DNA of 64,000 nt, from NCBI GenBank assembly GCA_021613335.1, contig JAJTWR010000431.1, positions 1,860,001 through 1,924,000 of the forward strand, written 5' to 3'. Under the pieces are notes generated by a model. It saw only the letters and a list, made by a program, of their open reading frames with translations. It searched no databases and had not been told where the DNA came from. The DNA is from Whitmania pigra (Eukaryota > Annelida > Clitellata > Hirudinida > Haemopidae). The translations under genes and the position numbers were made by a program. Positions 34,010 to 43,066 of the stretch are shown here, in pieces; within the stretch, counting starts at the first letter, position 1; each line of letters starts with the position of its first letter.

Positions 34010-35719
34010 TTAGGCCCGAGCGTTGCCGCGCAGAGCCCCGCGAAGCAATGGCAAGAGAGCGCTGATGCTCGGGGCGCTCTCGAAGCGGCAGATGAGTTTG
34101 CCGATGTTCGCGTTCTCGGTGTTGGTCACAAACCAAGGCGGACGCGGGGCCATGTGCAACTCGCCGGCGAGCAGCGAGCGCGGGAAGGGCGTGAACGGGC
34201 CGCGTAGAATCGTCTTCTCGACGCCTTCGAGCAGAAAGGCGTTGTGCACGTGGCCGCGGCCACTCTGAATGTGGTCGAGCGGGTGGCCCGGGTAGGCGCC
34301 CCAAGGCGTCATCGGCAGCAAGAAGCCAACGCCGCTCCACACATTGACCCCAATGGTCCCAAAGGTGAGCCGGGCGAGGGCGTGCTCCAAGTGCTGCCCG
34401 AGTTCTTTCGCGGTGCGCGGGTGGATGAGGAGCTGGATGCCGAGGGAGCCATCGAGTTCGTCGTTCGCGAAGTCGACGGCGCGCGCGAGGAAGCTCGCTG
34501 CGTCGGGCGCTGAGAGCGCAAGCTCTCCCCACACCGGCCCGAAGAGCTCTTCCTTCAGAATCCAGCGGTCCTTCTCCGCATCGAGTCCGGGGATGCGGGT
34601 GCGGCAGGTCACTTCGTCGAGCATCTTCGCTGACGGGCATCGTTCGACGGTCTTCGCGACCCGCTCCCGAGCGCCCGGGTAGTACGGCGGGCGCGGCGGC
34701 AGCGAGCGACAAATCGCCTCCACGCGCTCGAAGAGTTGGCTCGCGAGTGGCCATTCCTTTTGGGTGATGAAGAGCTGCGGAGCGATGCAGTTGAAGCCGC
34801 TGTTGTGGAGCTTCTGGGTCGCGAGGTGCTCGGCCTGAAACGCCAAGTCGCGCGCGCTCCACGGCCCCGGGACGATGATGGTGGCGCCCACGCCGCCAAG
34901 TTCGCTCGAAATCGTCTTCTCCAGGCGCGGCTGCCGACGCGCGCGCCGTTGGGCGCCCTCGTCGCCGACGCCCCACACCAGCGCGTCGTGGCTGCGCGCC
35001 GACCCGGTGATGTGGACGTGCGTGACGCGCTCGTCGTCTGCGAGGGCTTGCCCGTAGGCGCCGTCGCCGCTCACGAAGCGCACCGCGTCGAGTCCGATGA
35101 GCGGCGCAAAAACGTGCTCCAGCACCGGCTTCAATTCGTCGAACAACGGAGACAGCTTGCACACCGCCACTTGGTTGCGGGCGAAGAGCATCGTGAAGAT
35201 GTCGAGCGGAGCTATGGAGCTGATGTTGCCCGCACCCAACACCAGCGCCACCCCTTCGTGCCGCGGGTGCTTCAAACTCGGCGCGATGTGCCGTTCGAGC
35301 GATTCGCGCCGCACCTGGGGGCTCAGCCACACTTCCGCCGAGTACCCGGAGAAGAGCAACGAGTCGTAGGCGGTCATCGGAAAGGCCGCAATCGCAAGCC
35401 TTCCGTCTTCGCGCGCATGAATGCGCGACCCGTCGATGACATCGTCGCCGCGGGCGAGCGCGTGGAGCGTCCGCGCCAAAGCCTTCGCTCCGCTGATGAG
35501 CGCCCACGGACCTGTAATCCACTCCTCGCCTTCACCGGCAGAGCCCGGTGCCACTCCCTTTATCGACATCGCCACCCGCACCCAGCGCTCGGCCATGTCA
35601 GCGGCGCGCGGTACCATCGCCTCCAAGCTCGCAGCCTTCTCGGCAACCGAAAGCCTCGCCCAGCGAGGTTGAGCTTCCGAGAGTGGCGTAAGTGGGTCAG
35701 GGGTGTTCGAAGTGTGCAT
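34010..35719 (-). CDS. Aldehyde dehydrogenase family protein
   Basis: About 569 residues from the ATG at 35719 (a TTG at 35773 is possible). The ALDH fold is visible: VALVLGAGNISSIAPLDIF, HITGSARSHDALV for cofactor binding, ELGGVGATIIVPG with the general base Glu, and KLHNSGFNCIAPQLF with the catalytic Cys, followed by LKEELFGPVWGEL. The protein is longer than common ALDHs because of an N-terminal extension of about 60 residues. It would oxidise aldehydes to acids with NAD(P). It is divergent from the fatty-acid oxidation genes, suggesting linked lipid metabolism. Confidence 0.85.
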   Translation of the reverse strand: MHTSNTPDPLTPLSEAQPRWARLSVAEKAASLEAMVPRAADMAERWVRVAMSIKGVAPGSAGEGEEWITGPWALISGAKALARTLHALARGDDVIDGSRIHAREDGRLAIAAFPMTAYDSLLFSGYSAEVWLSPQVRRESLERHIAPSLKHPRHEGVALVLGAGNISSIAPLDIFTMLFARNQVAVCKLSPLFDELKPVLEHVFAPLIGLDAVRFVSGDGAYGQALADDERVTHVHITGSARSHDALVWGVGDEGAQRRARRQPRLEKTISSELGGVGATIIVPGPWSARDLAFQAEHLATQKLHNSGFNCIAPQLFITQKEWPLASQLFERVEAICRSLPPRPPYYPGARERVAKTVERCPSAKMLDEVTCRTRIPGLDAEKDRWILKEELFGPVWGELALSAPDAASFLARAVDFANDELDGSLGIQLLIHPRTAKELGQHLEHALARLTFGTIGVNVWSGVGFLLPMTPWGAYPGHPLDHIQSGRGHVHNAFLLEGVEKTILRGPFTPFPRSLLAGELHMAPRPPWFVTNTENANIGKLICRFESAPSISALLPLLRGALRGNARA

Positions 35720-35818
35720 GGGTAGCGAACGAAATGTCGAACGGGTGGAAAATGATTCTGCGGTGAGCAACAACTCTATTCTGTTATGAATAGCAGGTCT
35801 CGAACAGGAGGAAGTCGC

Positions 35819-38212
35819 GTGAGTCTCCGGGTGAAAAAAGTCGCGGTCATCGGCGCTGGCGTCATGGGAAGTGGCATCGCTTCACACCTCGCCAATGCGG
35901 GCATCCCGGTCGTACTCCTCGATATCGTCCCGCCGAAGAGTGGCCCTGGCGACGACACCTCCTCGCGGCGCTTCCGCGACTCCTTTGCCCGCGGCGCTAT
36001 CGAGAAGATGCAGAAGATGAAACCGGCGCCGCTCATGACAAACCGCGCGCTCGACTACATCCGCCCCGGAAATCTGACCGACGACTTCGGCCTACTCGCC
36101 GACTGCGATTGGGTGGTCGAGGCCATCCGCGAAGACGTGAAGTTGAAGCAGGAACTCTTCGCGCGCATGGAGGCCGAGGGCCCGAAAAAGGCGATCATCA
36201 CTTCCAACACTTCCGGCCTGCGCATCTCCGAGATGATGCAAGGGCGCGGCGCGGATTTTAAGAAGCGCTTCTTCGTCACCCATTTCTTCAATCCGGTCCG
36301 CTACATGAAGCTCTTAGAGCTCGTGCCGGGCGTGGATACTCCGCCCGAACTGCTGACAGACTTTGCCGCCTGGGCGAGCCGCACCTTGGGCAAAGGCGTC
36401 GTGTTCGGCAAGGACACCCCGAACTTCGTCGGCAACCGCATCGGCGTGTACGGGATGATGCGCACCATGGAGCTCATGGCGGAGCACGGCCTTTCCATTG
36501 AAGAGGTCGACGCCATCTTCGGCCCGGCGATGGGCCGGCCCGGCTCTGCGGTCTTCCGCACTGGCGACTTGGTGGGCCTCGACACCTTTGTCGACGTGAC
36601 GAGCCACTGTTACCGGGCGCTCGTCAACGACCCCGACCGGGAGACCTTCAAGCCACCAGCCTGGCTCCTCACCATGGTGGAGAAGAAGCTCATCGGCGAC
36701 AAGAGCGGTTCCGGTTTCTACCGAAAGGTGAAAGGTGCCGGAAAAAGCGAAGTGGAAGTTCTCGACCTCGCGAACTTCACCTACCGCCCGAAGAACAAGG
36801 TTCGTTACGAGTCCTTAGGCGAAGCCCGCGACATTGAAAATGTCGGCGAGCGCATCCGCGCGGTGTTCAACGGCAAAGACAAGGCCGCACGCTTCGCCCG
36901 AGCGGTGACTGTCGATGTGCTCGCCTACTCGGCGCGCCTCCTCGGCGAAATCGCCGACGACATCGTCAACATCGACCGGGCCATCGAATGGGGCTTCGCT
37001 TGGAAGCTTGGCCCCTTCAAGACCTGGGATGCCATCGGTGTCGAGCGGGTCGTCGAAGCGATGGCGGAGTTCAAGCGCGAGGTGCCTGCCTGGGTGAAGA
37101 CCATGCTGGAGCGCGGCCAGAAGTCGTTCTACGCCGTCGAGGGCGTCGCCGATAGCTACTGGAATGGGCTGCAAACTCGTCGCCTCCCGGTACCGAACGA
37201 CCCACGGCGCATCACCATCGAGGGCCTGCGCCGCGCTCACAAGCCGCTCCTCGAAAACGACTCCGCGACCATCCACGACATGGGCGACCGGGTGCTCCTC
37301 CTGGAGTTCCACACCAAGATGAACTCGGTCGACTCGAACATCACCGAGCTCATCGAGCGCGTTTCTGACCTCGCGAGCAACGAGGGCTGGCGCGGCATCG
37401 TCATCGGCAACGACGGCGAGCATTTCTCTGCCGGCGCCAACATCGGCATGTTGCTTTGGGGCGCGAAGGAAAAGCAGTGGGACACCATCCGCGCCCAAGT
37501 GCGCGGCTTCCAGGCAGCAAACCAGCGGCTCCGCTATGGAGCTGTGCCGGTCGTCACTGCGCCGTTCGGGTATGTCTTCGGCGGCGGCTGCGAAATCACC
37601 ATGGTGGGCCACAGCCAACAGGCGGCCGCAGAGAGCTACGTTGGACTTGTGGAAGTAGGCGTCGGGCTCATCCCCGGCGGCGGCGGTAACCTCGCCTACC
37701 TGCGCAACCTCTTCGGTGCCCATGCGGGCTCCAAGGGCTTCGACCCATTCCCCTTCGTGCGCAAAGCCTTCATGACCATCGGCACCGCTTTCGTCGCCAC
37801 GAGCGGCGAGTCTGCCCGGGAAGAGAGCTTCCTCTCCCCAGACGCGGGCATTTCGATGAACCGCGATGACTTGCTCGCCGACGCCAAAGCGCGGGTGCTG
37901 GGCCTCGCCGACGCCGGGTACCGCGCGCCGCGCCCAACCAAGTTCTTCCTCCCGGGGAAGAGCGGCGCCGCGACCGTCGATATGATGCTCTACGACATGG
38001 TGCTCAACCACCAGATCAGCGAGTACGATCGCCACATCGGCCGCAAACTCGCGCTGGTCATCACCGGCGGCGATGCAAGCCCCAACGATGCGGTGAGCGA
38101 GCAAGAACTCCTCGACTTGGAACTGGAAGCATTCCTCTCGCTTTGCGGCGAAGAGAAAACTCAGGATCGCCTGCAGCACATGCTGGAGAAAGGCAAACCG
38201 CTGCGCAATTGA
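35819..38212 (+). CDS. 3-hydroxyacyl-CoA dehydrogenase / enoyl-CoA hydratase fusion
   Basis: 797 residues. The N-terminal Rossmann domain (VKKVAVIGAGVMGSGIASHLA) and two HCDH helical domains (NFVGNRIGVYGMMRT, GYGDP-like LGPFKTWDAIG) are followed by a crotonase domain in the C-terminal third (FSAGANIGMLL, FGGGCEITMVG, GLVEVGVGLIPGGGG). This dehydrogenase-first order matches FadN-type proteins rather than E. coli FadB. GTG at 35819 has AGGAGG 7 nt upstream, so the longer frame from 35786 is rejected. It is followed after 22 bp by a thiolase gene, completing the last three beta-oxidation steps. Confidence 0.93.
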   Translation: MSLRVKKVAVIGAGVMGSGIASHLANAGIPVVLLDIVPPKSGPGDDTSSRRFRDSFARGAIEKMQKMKPAPLMTNRALDYIRPGNLTDDFGLLADCDWVVEAIREDVKLKQELFARMEAEGPKKAIITSNTSGLRISEMMQGRGADFKKRFFVTHFFNPVRYMKLLELVPGVDTPPELLTDFAAWASRTLGKGVVFGKDTPNFVGNRIGVYGMMRTMELMAEHGLSIEEVDAIFGPAMGRPGSAVFRTGDLVGLDTFVDVTSHCYRALVNDPDRETFKPPAWLLTMVEKKLIGDKSGSGFYRKVKGAGKSEVEVLDLANFTYRPKNKVRYESLGEARDIENVGERIRAVFNGKDKAARFARAVTVDVLAYSARLLGEIADDIVNIDRAIEWGFAWKLGPFKTWDAIGVERVVEAMAEFKREVPAWVKTMLERGQKSFYAVEGVADSYWNGLQTRRLPVPNDPRRITIEGLRRAHKPLLENDSATIHDMGDRVLLLEFHTKMNSVDSNITELIERVSDLASNEGWRGIVIGNDGEHFSAGANIGMLLWGAKEKQWDTIRAQVRGFQAANQRLRYGAVPVVTAPFGYVFGGGCEITMVGHSQQAAAESYVGLVEVGVGLIPGGGGNLAYLRNLFGAHAGSKGFDPFPFVRKAFMTIGTAFVATSGESAREESFLSPDAGISMNRDDLLADAKARVLGLADAGYRAPRPTKFFLPGKSGAATVDMMLYDMVLNHQISEYDRHIGRKLALVITGGDASPNDAVSEQELLDLELEAFLSLCGEEKTQDRLQHMLEKGKPLRN

Positions 38213-38234
38213 CCTGCGCCGCGTTGGAGGACTT

Positions 38235-39345
38235 ATGGCCAAACAGAGAGTCGCGATTGCCGCTACCGTACGAACCCCGATGGCCCGCGCGGGCAAAGGT
38301 GAACTCCGCGATTTGCGCCCCGATACCCTCGCGGCGCATTGCCTGCGGGAGTTGCTCGTTCGCGCCAAGAACGTGAAACCGGAAGACGTGTCCGACGTCG
38401 TCCTCGGCTGCGCTATGCCGGAGGCAGAGCAGGGCATGAATGTGGCGCGCATCGCGTCGCTGCTCGCGGGCTACCCGAACTCCGTGCCAGCGATGACCAT
38501 CAACCGCTTCTGTTCCTCCGGTCTACAATCCATCGCCCAGGTCGCAAGCAGCATCCAGGCCGGCCACTACGAGGTGGGCGTCGCTGGCGGCACCGAGTCG
38601 ATGAGTATGATTCCGATGGGCGGCAACAAGACCTCGGCCAACCCCGAACTCATGGAACGCTACCCGGAGGTGTACACCTCGATGGGTGCGACTGCCGAGC
38701 AAGTCGCCGCTCGTTTCAAAGTTTCGCGTGAAGACCAGGATGCCTTCGCGCTCGAATCCCAGCGCCGGGCCACCAAGGCTCGGGATAGCGGGGTTTTCGC
38801 CGACGAGATTGCGCCGATTTCCCTGCCCACCCGCAACGGGGCAAAGGCGGAAGTACTCTCTGTCGACACCACCATCCGCTCCGACACCACGCTCGAAGGA
38901 CTCACGAAGCTCCGCCCAGCTTTCGATGCCAAGGGCACCGTGACCGCCGGAAACGCTTCACCGCTCACCGACGGCGCCGCTGCCGCGCTGGTCATGAGCG
39001 AGGCGAAGGCCAAGGCGCTCGGCGTAAAGCCGCTCGGCTACTTGCTCGACTTCACGGTGGTGGGCGTCCCGCCAGAAATCATGGGCATCGGCCCGGTACC
39101 GGCAATCCGCGCACTCCTCGCCCGGAATTCGCTCACCGTTGACCAGATTGACGTTTTCGAAATCAATGAGGCCTTCGCCGCACAAGCAGCCTACTGCGTG
39201 CGCGAGTTGGGCATACCGAGTGAGAAGGTCAATCCCAACGGCGGGGCCATCGCCCTCGGCCACCCGCTCGGCGTCACTGGCACCCGGCAAACCGGCACCA
39301 TCCTCCGGGAGCTCGCCCGCAGAGGCGGCCGCTACGGAGTGGTGT

Positions 39346-39376
<31 letters not shown>

Positions 39377-39395
39377 GGCACTGTTCGAGCGCTGA
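38235..39395 (+). CDS. Acetyl-CoA C-acyltransferase (beta-oxidation thiolase)
   Basis: 386 residues. Cys93 in INRFCSSGLQS is the nucleophile; GGAIALGHPLGVTGTR and CIGGGMGAAALFE carry the catalytic His and second Cys. GGAGG lies 7 nt before the ATG. Operon with the upstream dehydrogenase/hydratase, together forming the trifunctional set that shortens fatty acyl-CoA. It is a distinct thiolase from the one at 28.7 kb. Confidence 0.95.
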
Positions 39396-39452
39396 GGCGC
39401 GGTTTCCCGCGCCCAAGAAATCAGTCGCGATGTCCAAGCGGGAGGGCCAACG

Positions 39453-39473
39453 GGGCTGCGATGCTCGCAGCCC
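39453..39473. terminator. Strong stem-loop between convergent thiolase and thioredoxin-like genes
   Basis: GGGCTGCGA-TGC-TCGCAGCCC forms a 9-bp perfect stem with a 3-nt loop, extendable by ACG/CGT across one bulged G. It lies between two convergent stops and probably ends transcription from both sides; no T-run is present. Confidence 0.5.
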
Positions 39474-39492
39474 GTAGCGCCGCCCCGAAGAC

Positions 39493-41433
39493 CTACTTCT
39501 TCTTCGCGAGTTCTGCGTCGATGACCTGCTGGAACGCCTCAATCGGCTGCGCGCCGACGAGTTCGCGACCGTTGATGAAGAAGGTCGGCGTACCGTTAAC
39601 TCCCAAGCGATTTCCCTCGGCGATGTCCGCGTCGACGTAGGCCGCGTACTTGTTGCTGTCGAGGGCTGCCTTGAACTTGCCGGAGTCGAGCTTCAGCTCC
39701 TTCGCGTAGCCCTCGAAGGTGCTTCGGTCGAGGTTGTTCTGGTTTGAAAACAGCAAGTCGTGCATGGCCCAGAACTTCCCTTGTTCATTCGCTGCCATGG
39801 ACGCCATCGCCGCGCCTTTCGCTTGGGCATGGAAGGGCATCGGCATGTGCTTGAACACGAAGCGCAGCTTCGCCGGGTACTTCTTCTCCAACTCCTTGAG
39901 CGTCCCTTCGGCGCGGGTGCAGAACGGGCACTGGTAGTCGGAGAACGCCACGATGGTCACCGGCGCGTTGGCTGGGCCTTTGCTCGGAGCATTCTTGAGG
40001 TTGAGGTCGGTCACAACCCTCGCTTCCGCCGGGGCACCGCCGCCGCTCGGTGGAGGCGCTGCAGCCGCTTGTCCGTCTTTCTGGAGTTCTTCGTAGAGGT
40101 TTTCCATCTTCACGCCACGCTTCAGAGCTTCGTCTGCGCGCTTGAGTTCAGCGTCGATGACCCGCTTGAACTCGGAAATGGGCTGAGCGCCGACCACCTC
40201 TTGCCCGTTGATGTAGAAGGTGGGCGTTCCGTTCGCGCCAACCTGCATGCCTGCATTCGAGTCATCCTCGACGCGCTTGATGGTCGCCGGTGCATCGAGC
40301 GCCGCCGTGAAGCGCTTCATGTCGAGATTGAGAGCCTTTGCATGCGCGAGGATGTCTTCGCGGCTCAACTTCTTTTGATCAGCAAAGAGCAAGTCGTGCA
40401 TCTCCCAGAACTTCCCTTGCTCCTGAGCCGCTACGGTAGCCTGGGCAGCAATCTTGGCGTTCTGGTGGAAAGGGAGCGGCTGGTGGCGGAACACGAGCCG
40501 GACCGAGCCCTTGTAGTCTTTCATAATCTGCTCAACCGTCGGAGTCGCGCGCGCGCAGAACGGACACTCGAAATCTGACCATTCAACAATGGTCACCTTC
40601 GCGTACTTCGGTCCGCGAACCGGAGCCGTGGCCGGGATGGCGATTTTCCGGCGACCAGCCGGCGCCGGAGGAGCTTCGCTCGGTGCCGCGGGGGCAGGGG
40701 GCGGAGGAGCCGCAGCCGCCGTCGACATTATCTTGGCGTAGACTTCCTTGGCGGGAGTTCCTTTGTCGACGAGCGCTTGTGCTTTCTTGAGCTCCGCGTC
40801 GATGACTGTCTTAAATTCCCCCACCGGCAGTGCGCCGACGAGCTGTTTGCCATTGATGAAGAAGGTCGGGGTACCGCCGACGCCAATTTTGTTCGCGAGC
40901 GCTTCGTCTTCGGCGAGCTTTCCAGTGACTGTTGGATCCTTCAGCGCTTTTCGCCAAGCCTCGACATCGAGGCCGAGTTCTTTCGCATAGGACTCAAGGT
41001 CCGCGTCTTCAAGGCGAGCCTGATTCGCAAAGAGCTTGTCGTGCATCTCCCAGTACTTGCCCTGCTTGCCAGCGGCGAGGGCCGCGAGGGCCGCCGGAGT
41101 CGCCCGCGGGTGGATGGCGGTGAGCGGTCGCTGCTTCATGACCACCCGAACCTTGTTTCCATAGTCACGCTCGAGTTGGGTCACTACCTCGTGAGCCCGG
41201 GAGCAGAAGGGGCACTGGTAGTCGCTAAACTCGACGATGGTGACGAGCGCATCAGCCGGGCCACGGGTCGGCGAGCCATCGACGGGAACGGCAGCCGTCG
41301 TCGCATCTCCGCCGCCAGAGGGCGCACTCGGGGCCGCCGCATCCGGTCCACGCTTCACTGTGCCGGACATTTTTCCAACGGCAAAACCGATGCCAAGACC
41401 AACTATCAGGGTGATTATGAGATTTGGTTTCAT
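39493..41433 (-). CDS. Membrane-anchored protein with three tandem DsbA-like domains
   Basis: 646 residues. One N-terminal membrane helix (LIITLIVGLGIGFAVG) is followed by three complete thioredoxin-like modules, each with a CPFC active site (Cys74/77, Cys290/293, Cys502/505) and a cis-Pro loop GTPTFFING or GTPTFYING, and joined by Pro/Ala-rich linkers. Single DsbA-like proteins of this type are common; a triple one is unusual. It should work as a periplasmic disulfide oxidase or isomerase. The ATG at 41433 starts the helix; upstream residues of the frame are not family-like. Confidence 0.9.
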   Translation of the reverse strand: MKPNLIITLIVGLGIGFAVGKMSGTVKRGPDAAAPSAPSGGGDATTAAVPVDGSPTRGPADALVTIVEFSDYQCPFCSRAHEVVTQLERDYGNKVRVVMKQRPLTAIHPRATPAALAALAAGKQGKYWEMHDKLFANQARLEDADLESYAKELGLDVEAWRKALKDPTVTGKLAEDEALANKIGVGGTPTFFINGKQLVGALPVGEFKTVIDAELKKAQALVDKGTPAKEVYAKIMSTAAAAPPPPAPAAPSEAPPAPAGRRKIAIPATAPVRGPKYAKVTIVEWSDFECPFCARATPTVEQIMKDYKGSVRLVFRHQPLPFHQNAKIAAQATVAAQEQGKFWEMHDLLFADQKKLSREDILAHAKALNLDMKRFTAALDAPATIKRVEDDSNAGMQVGANGTPTFYINGQEVVGAQPISEFKRVIDAELKRADEALKRGVKMENLYEELQKDGQAAAAPPPSGGGAPAEARVVTDLNLKNAPSKGPANAPVTIVAFSDYQCPFCTRAEGTLKELEKKYPAKLRFVFKHMPMPFHAQAKGAAMASMAANEQGKFWAMHDLLFSNQNNLDRSTFEGYAKELKLDSGKFKAALDSNKYAAYVDADIAEGNRLGVNGTPTFFINGRELVGAQPIEAFQQVIDAELAKKK

Positions 41434-41661
41434 AGAATGTTGTCGGTAGAATGAACGAGCTGCGCTAAAGGTTTCACCGCTCTTTGCGAGAAAATTGCGA
41501 AGCTGCGAGCTACCAGAGAGCGGCAGTGAGTTCAACCTGCGCGGTCTTCATACCTATCGAAAATTAGTGCCCCACTGTGCGCCGATGGGCGGTGAAGTCG
41601 TCGGTATGCACTTTTTGTGGTCCGGAGAATTTTCGAAACTAGCTTTTAAGTATACCGGACC

Positions 41662-42483
41662 GTGGAACAGAACCTCATCAACATAGAGTCCGAGCTGGCG
41701 CGCGACGAGAGCGAGCTCATGGAAGCCTTCAGCCGCCTTGGCAAAGCGCGCGAAGGCGCTAGCGGTCAGCTGGAGAAGCTCCGCGCGGAGGCACGCCGCA
41801 CCGAGGCCGCTGGGTCACTTGTGCACCGCTTGGCGGCGATTGAGCTCCCGGCCGTCGACGGCGCAGACGTCATCGCTGATGCTCGCCATGTGCGCGAGGA
41901 AGCGATTCGGCGGCGGCAAGACCTCCACAAACTGCTCCTCGATCTTCGACGCAGTGCGGAGGATCGCCTCCACCTCGTCGGCAAGCTTCTCGAGCAGCAC
42001 GAGCGGGCGCTCGCAGATTTGGCTCGCACGCATGCCGCCAAAGCCGCTGAACCCCCGCCCCCACCGCCTCCTGCGCCGACGCCGGTCATTCCTAACGGCT
42101 CAGCGGTCCCGCCAATTCTCCTCAAGAACGGAATCGAGGGTCGAAAGCACAACCGCATCCAGTTGATGGTCCAGGTGGACATGACCTCGGAAAACAACTT
42201 TTACACTGGCCTCTCCACCAATATTTCCTCCGGGGGATTGTTCATCGCGGCGCTCGACCTGTTGCCCTTCGGGACGATAATCGACTTGAACTTCGCCTTT
42301 CCTTCTGCCGGAAAGCGTCTGCAGGTACAGGGCGTCGTCCGCTGGCGCAGAGAAATGGACGACCGCCACCCGGAGGTCACCCCCGGCATGGGCGTCGAAT
42401 TCATCAACCTCTCACCCGAAGACCGCCGCGCCATCGAAGGATTCATCGCTCAGCGCGAGACATTTTTCTTCGCAGAAGAGTGA
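41662..42483 (+). CDS. PilZ-domain protein with N-terminal coiled coil
   Basis: 273 residues, GTG start. Residues 1-130 are a highly charged coiled coil, then a Pro run, then a PilZ domain (about 160-265) with RKHNRIQLMVQVD and NISSGGLFIAALDLLPFG and the final GVEFINLSPEDRR. This is the PilZ subtype widespread in myxobacteria. The arginine/NxSxxG signature for c-di-GMP is present. It may link c-di-GMP to motility or gliding; the partner is unknown. Its stop is 54 bp before the glutathione peroxidase gene. Confidence 0.8.
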   Translation: MEQNLINIESELARDESELMEAFSRLGKAREGASGQLEKLRAEARRTEAAGSLVHRLAAIELPAVDGADVIADARHVREEAIRRRQDLHKLLLDLRRSAEDRLHLVGKLLEQHERALADLARTHAAKAAEPPPPPPPAPTPVIPNGSAVPPILLKNGIEGRKHNRIQLMVQVDMTSENNFYTGLSTNISSGGLFIAALDLLPFGTIIDLNFAFPSAGKRLQVQGVVRWRREMDDRHPEVTPGMGVEFINLSPEDRRAIEGFIAQRETFFFAEE

Positions 42484-42537
42484 GAGACCGCTAGGAGTCT
42501 TCCGGAGTCCGCACCAGGCACGACTTCGGGAGCACCT

Positions 42538-43026
42538 ATGGATTTCTACAAACTTTCTGCGCAGAGTATTCGGGGAGAGAACGTCAGCTTCGAAGGTTAC
42601 CGTGGGCAAGTACTGCTCATCGTCAACGTCGCAAGCGCCTGCGGCTTCACCAAACAATACGAAGGGCTGGAGGAACTCTACCGGCGCTTTCACAGTCAAG
42701 GTTTCCAGATCCTCGGGTTCCCGTGCAACCAATTCGGCGCCCAAGAGCCGGGGAGCGACGAGGAGATTGCCCAGTTTTGCGAGAGAAAATTCTCGGTCAC
42801 CTTCCCCATGTTTTCGAAGGTCGAAGTCAACGGCGACAGCGCGCACCCGGTCTTCCAATGGTTGAAGCACGAAGCGCCAGGGCTGCTCGGCAGCGAATTC
42901 ATCAAGTGGAACTTCACCAAATTTCTCGTCAGCAAAACGGCCTCTGAAGTTCGCCGCTATGCACCGACGGTAACTCCCGCAGAACTCGTCACCGATATCG
43001 AGTCGTTCCTGGGCACGAAATCCTAA
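42538..43026 (+). CDS. Glutathione peroxidase family thiol peroxidase
   Basis: 162 residues. The active-site tetrad is visible: Cys35 in NVASACGFT (Cys, not selenocysteine), Gln in FGAQEPG, Trp and Asn in KWNFTKFLV; the resolving Cys is likely in GFPCNQFG. Such Cys-type enzymes usually reduce hydroperoxides with thioredoxin. It lies between a PilZ gene and an ion antiporter and might share a transcript with the latter across a short hairpin. Confidence 0.93.
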   Translation: MDFYKLSAQSIRGENVSFEGYRGQVLLIVNVASACGFTKQYEGLEELYRRFHSQGFQILGFPCNQFGAQEPGSDEEIAQFCERKFSVTFPMFSKVEVNGDSAHPVFQWLKHEAPGLLGSEFIKWNFTKFLVSKTASEVRRYAPTVTPAELVTDIESFLGTKS

Positions 43027-43033
43027 CCGCAGT

Positions 43034-43060
43034 GCAGGCGGCTGACCGCCTGCGAAGGAG
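43034..43060 (+). promoter_or_regulatory. Hairpin and start-deciding ribosome site of the antiporter
   Basis: GCAGGCGG-CTGA-CCGCCTGC (43034-43053) is a perfect 8-bp stem in the 40-bp gap between two genes, and is followed 1 nt later by AAGGAG (43055-43060). The AAGGAG is spaced 6 nt before TTG 43067 and 15 nt before the first ATG, so it argues for the TTG start. The hairpin could end upstream transcription or limit ribosome access. Confidence 0.5.
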
Positions 43061-43066
43061 ACTGCT

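Noticed and set aside
36815..38452. Long minus-strand open frames opposite the beta-oxidation genes
   Set aside because: They are antisense shadows caused by high third-position GC; the plus-strand proteins are full-length known families.
42538..43026. Selenocysteine glutathione peroxidase
   Set aside because: The active-site codon is TGC (Cys35), not TGA; no in-frame TGA is present.
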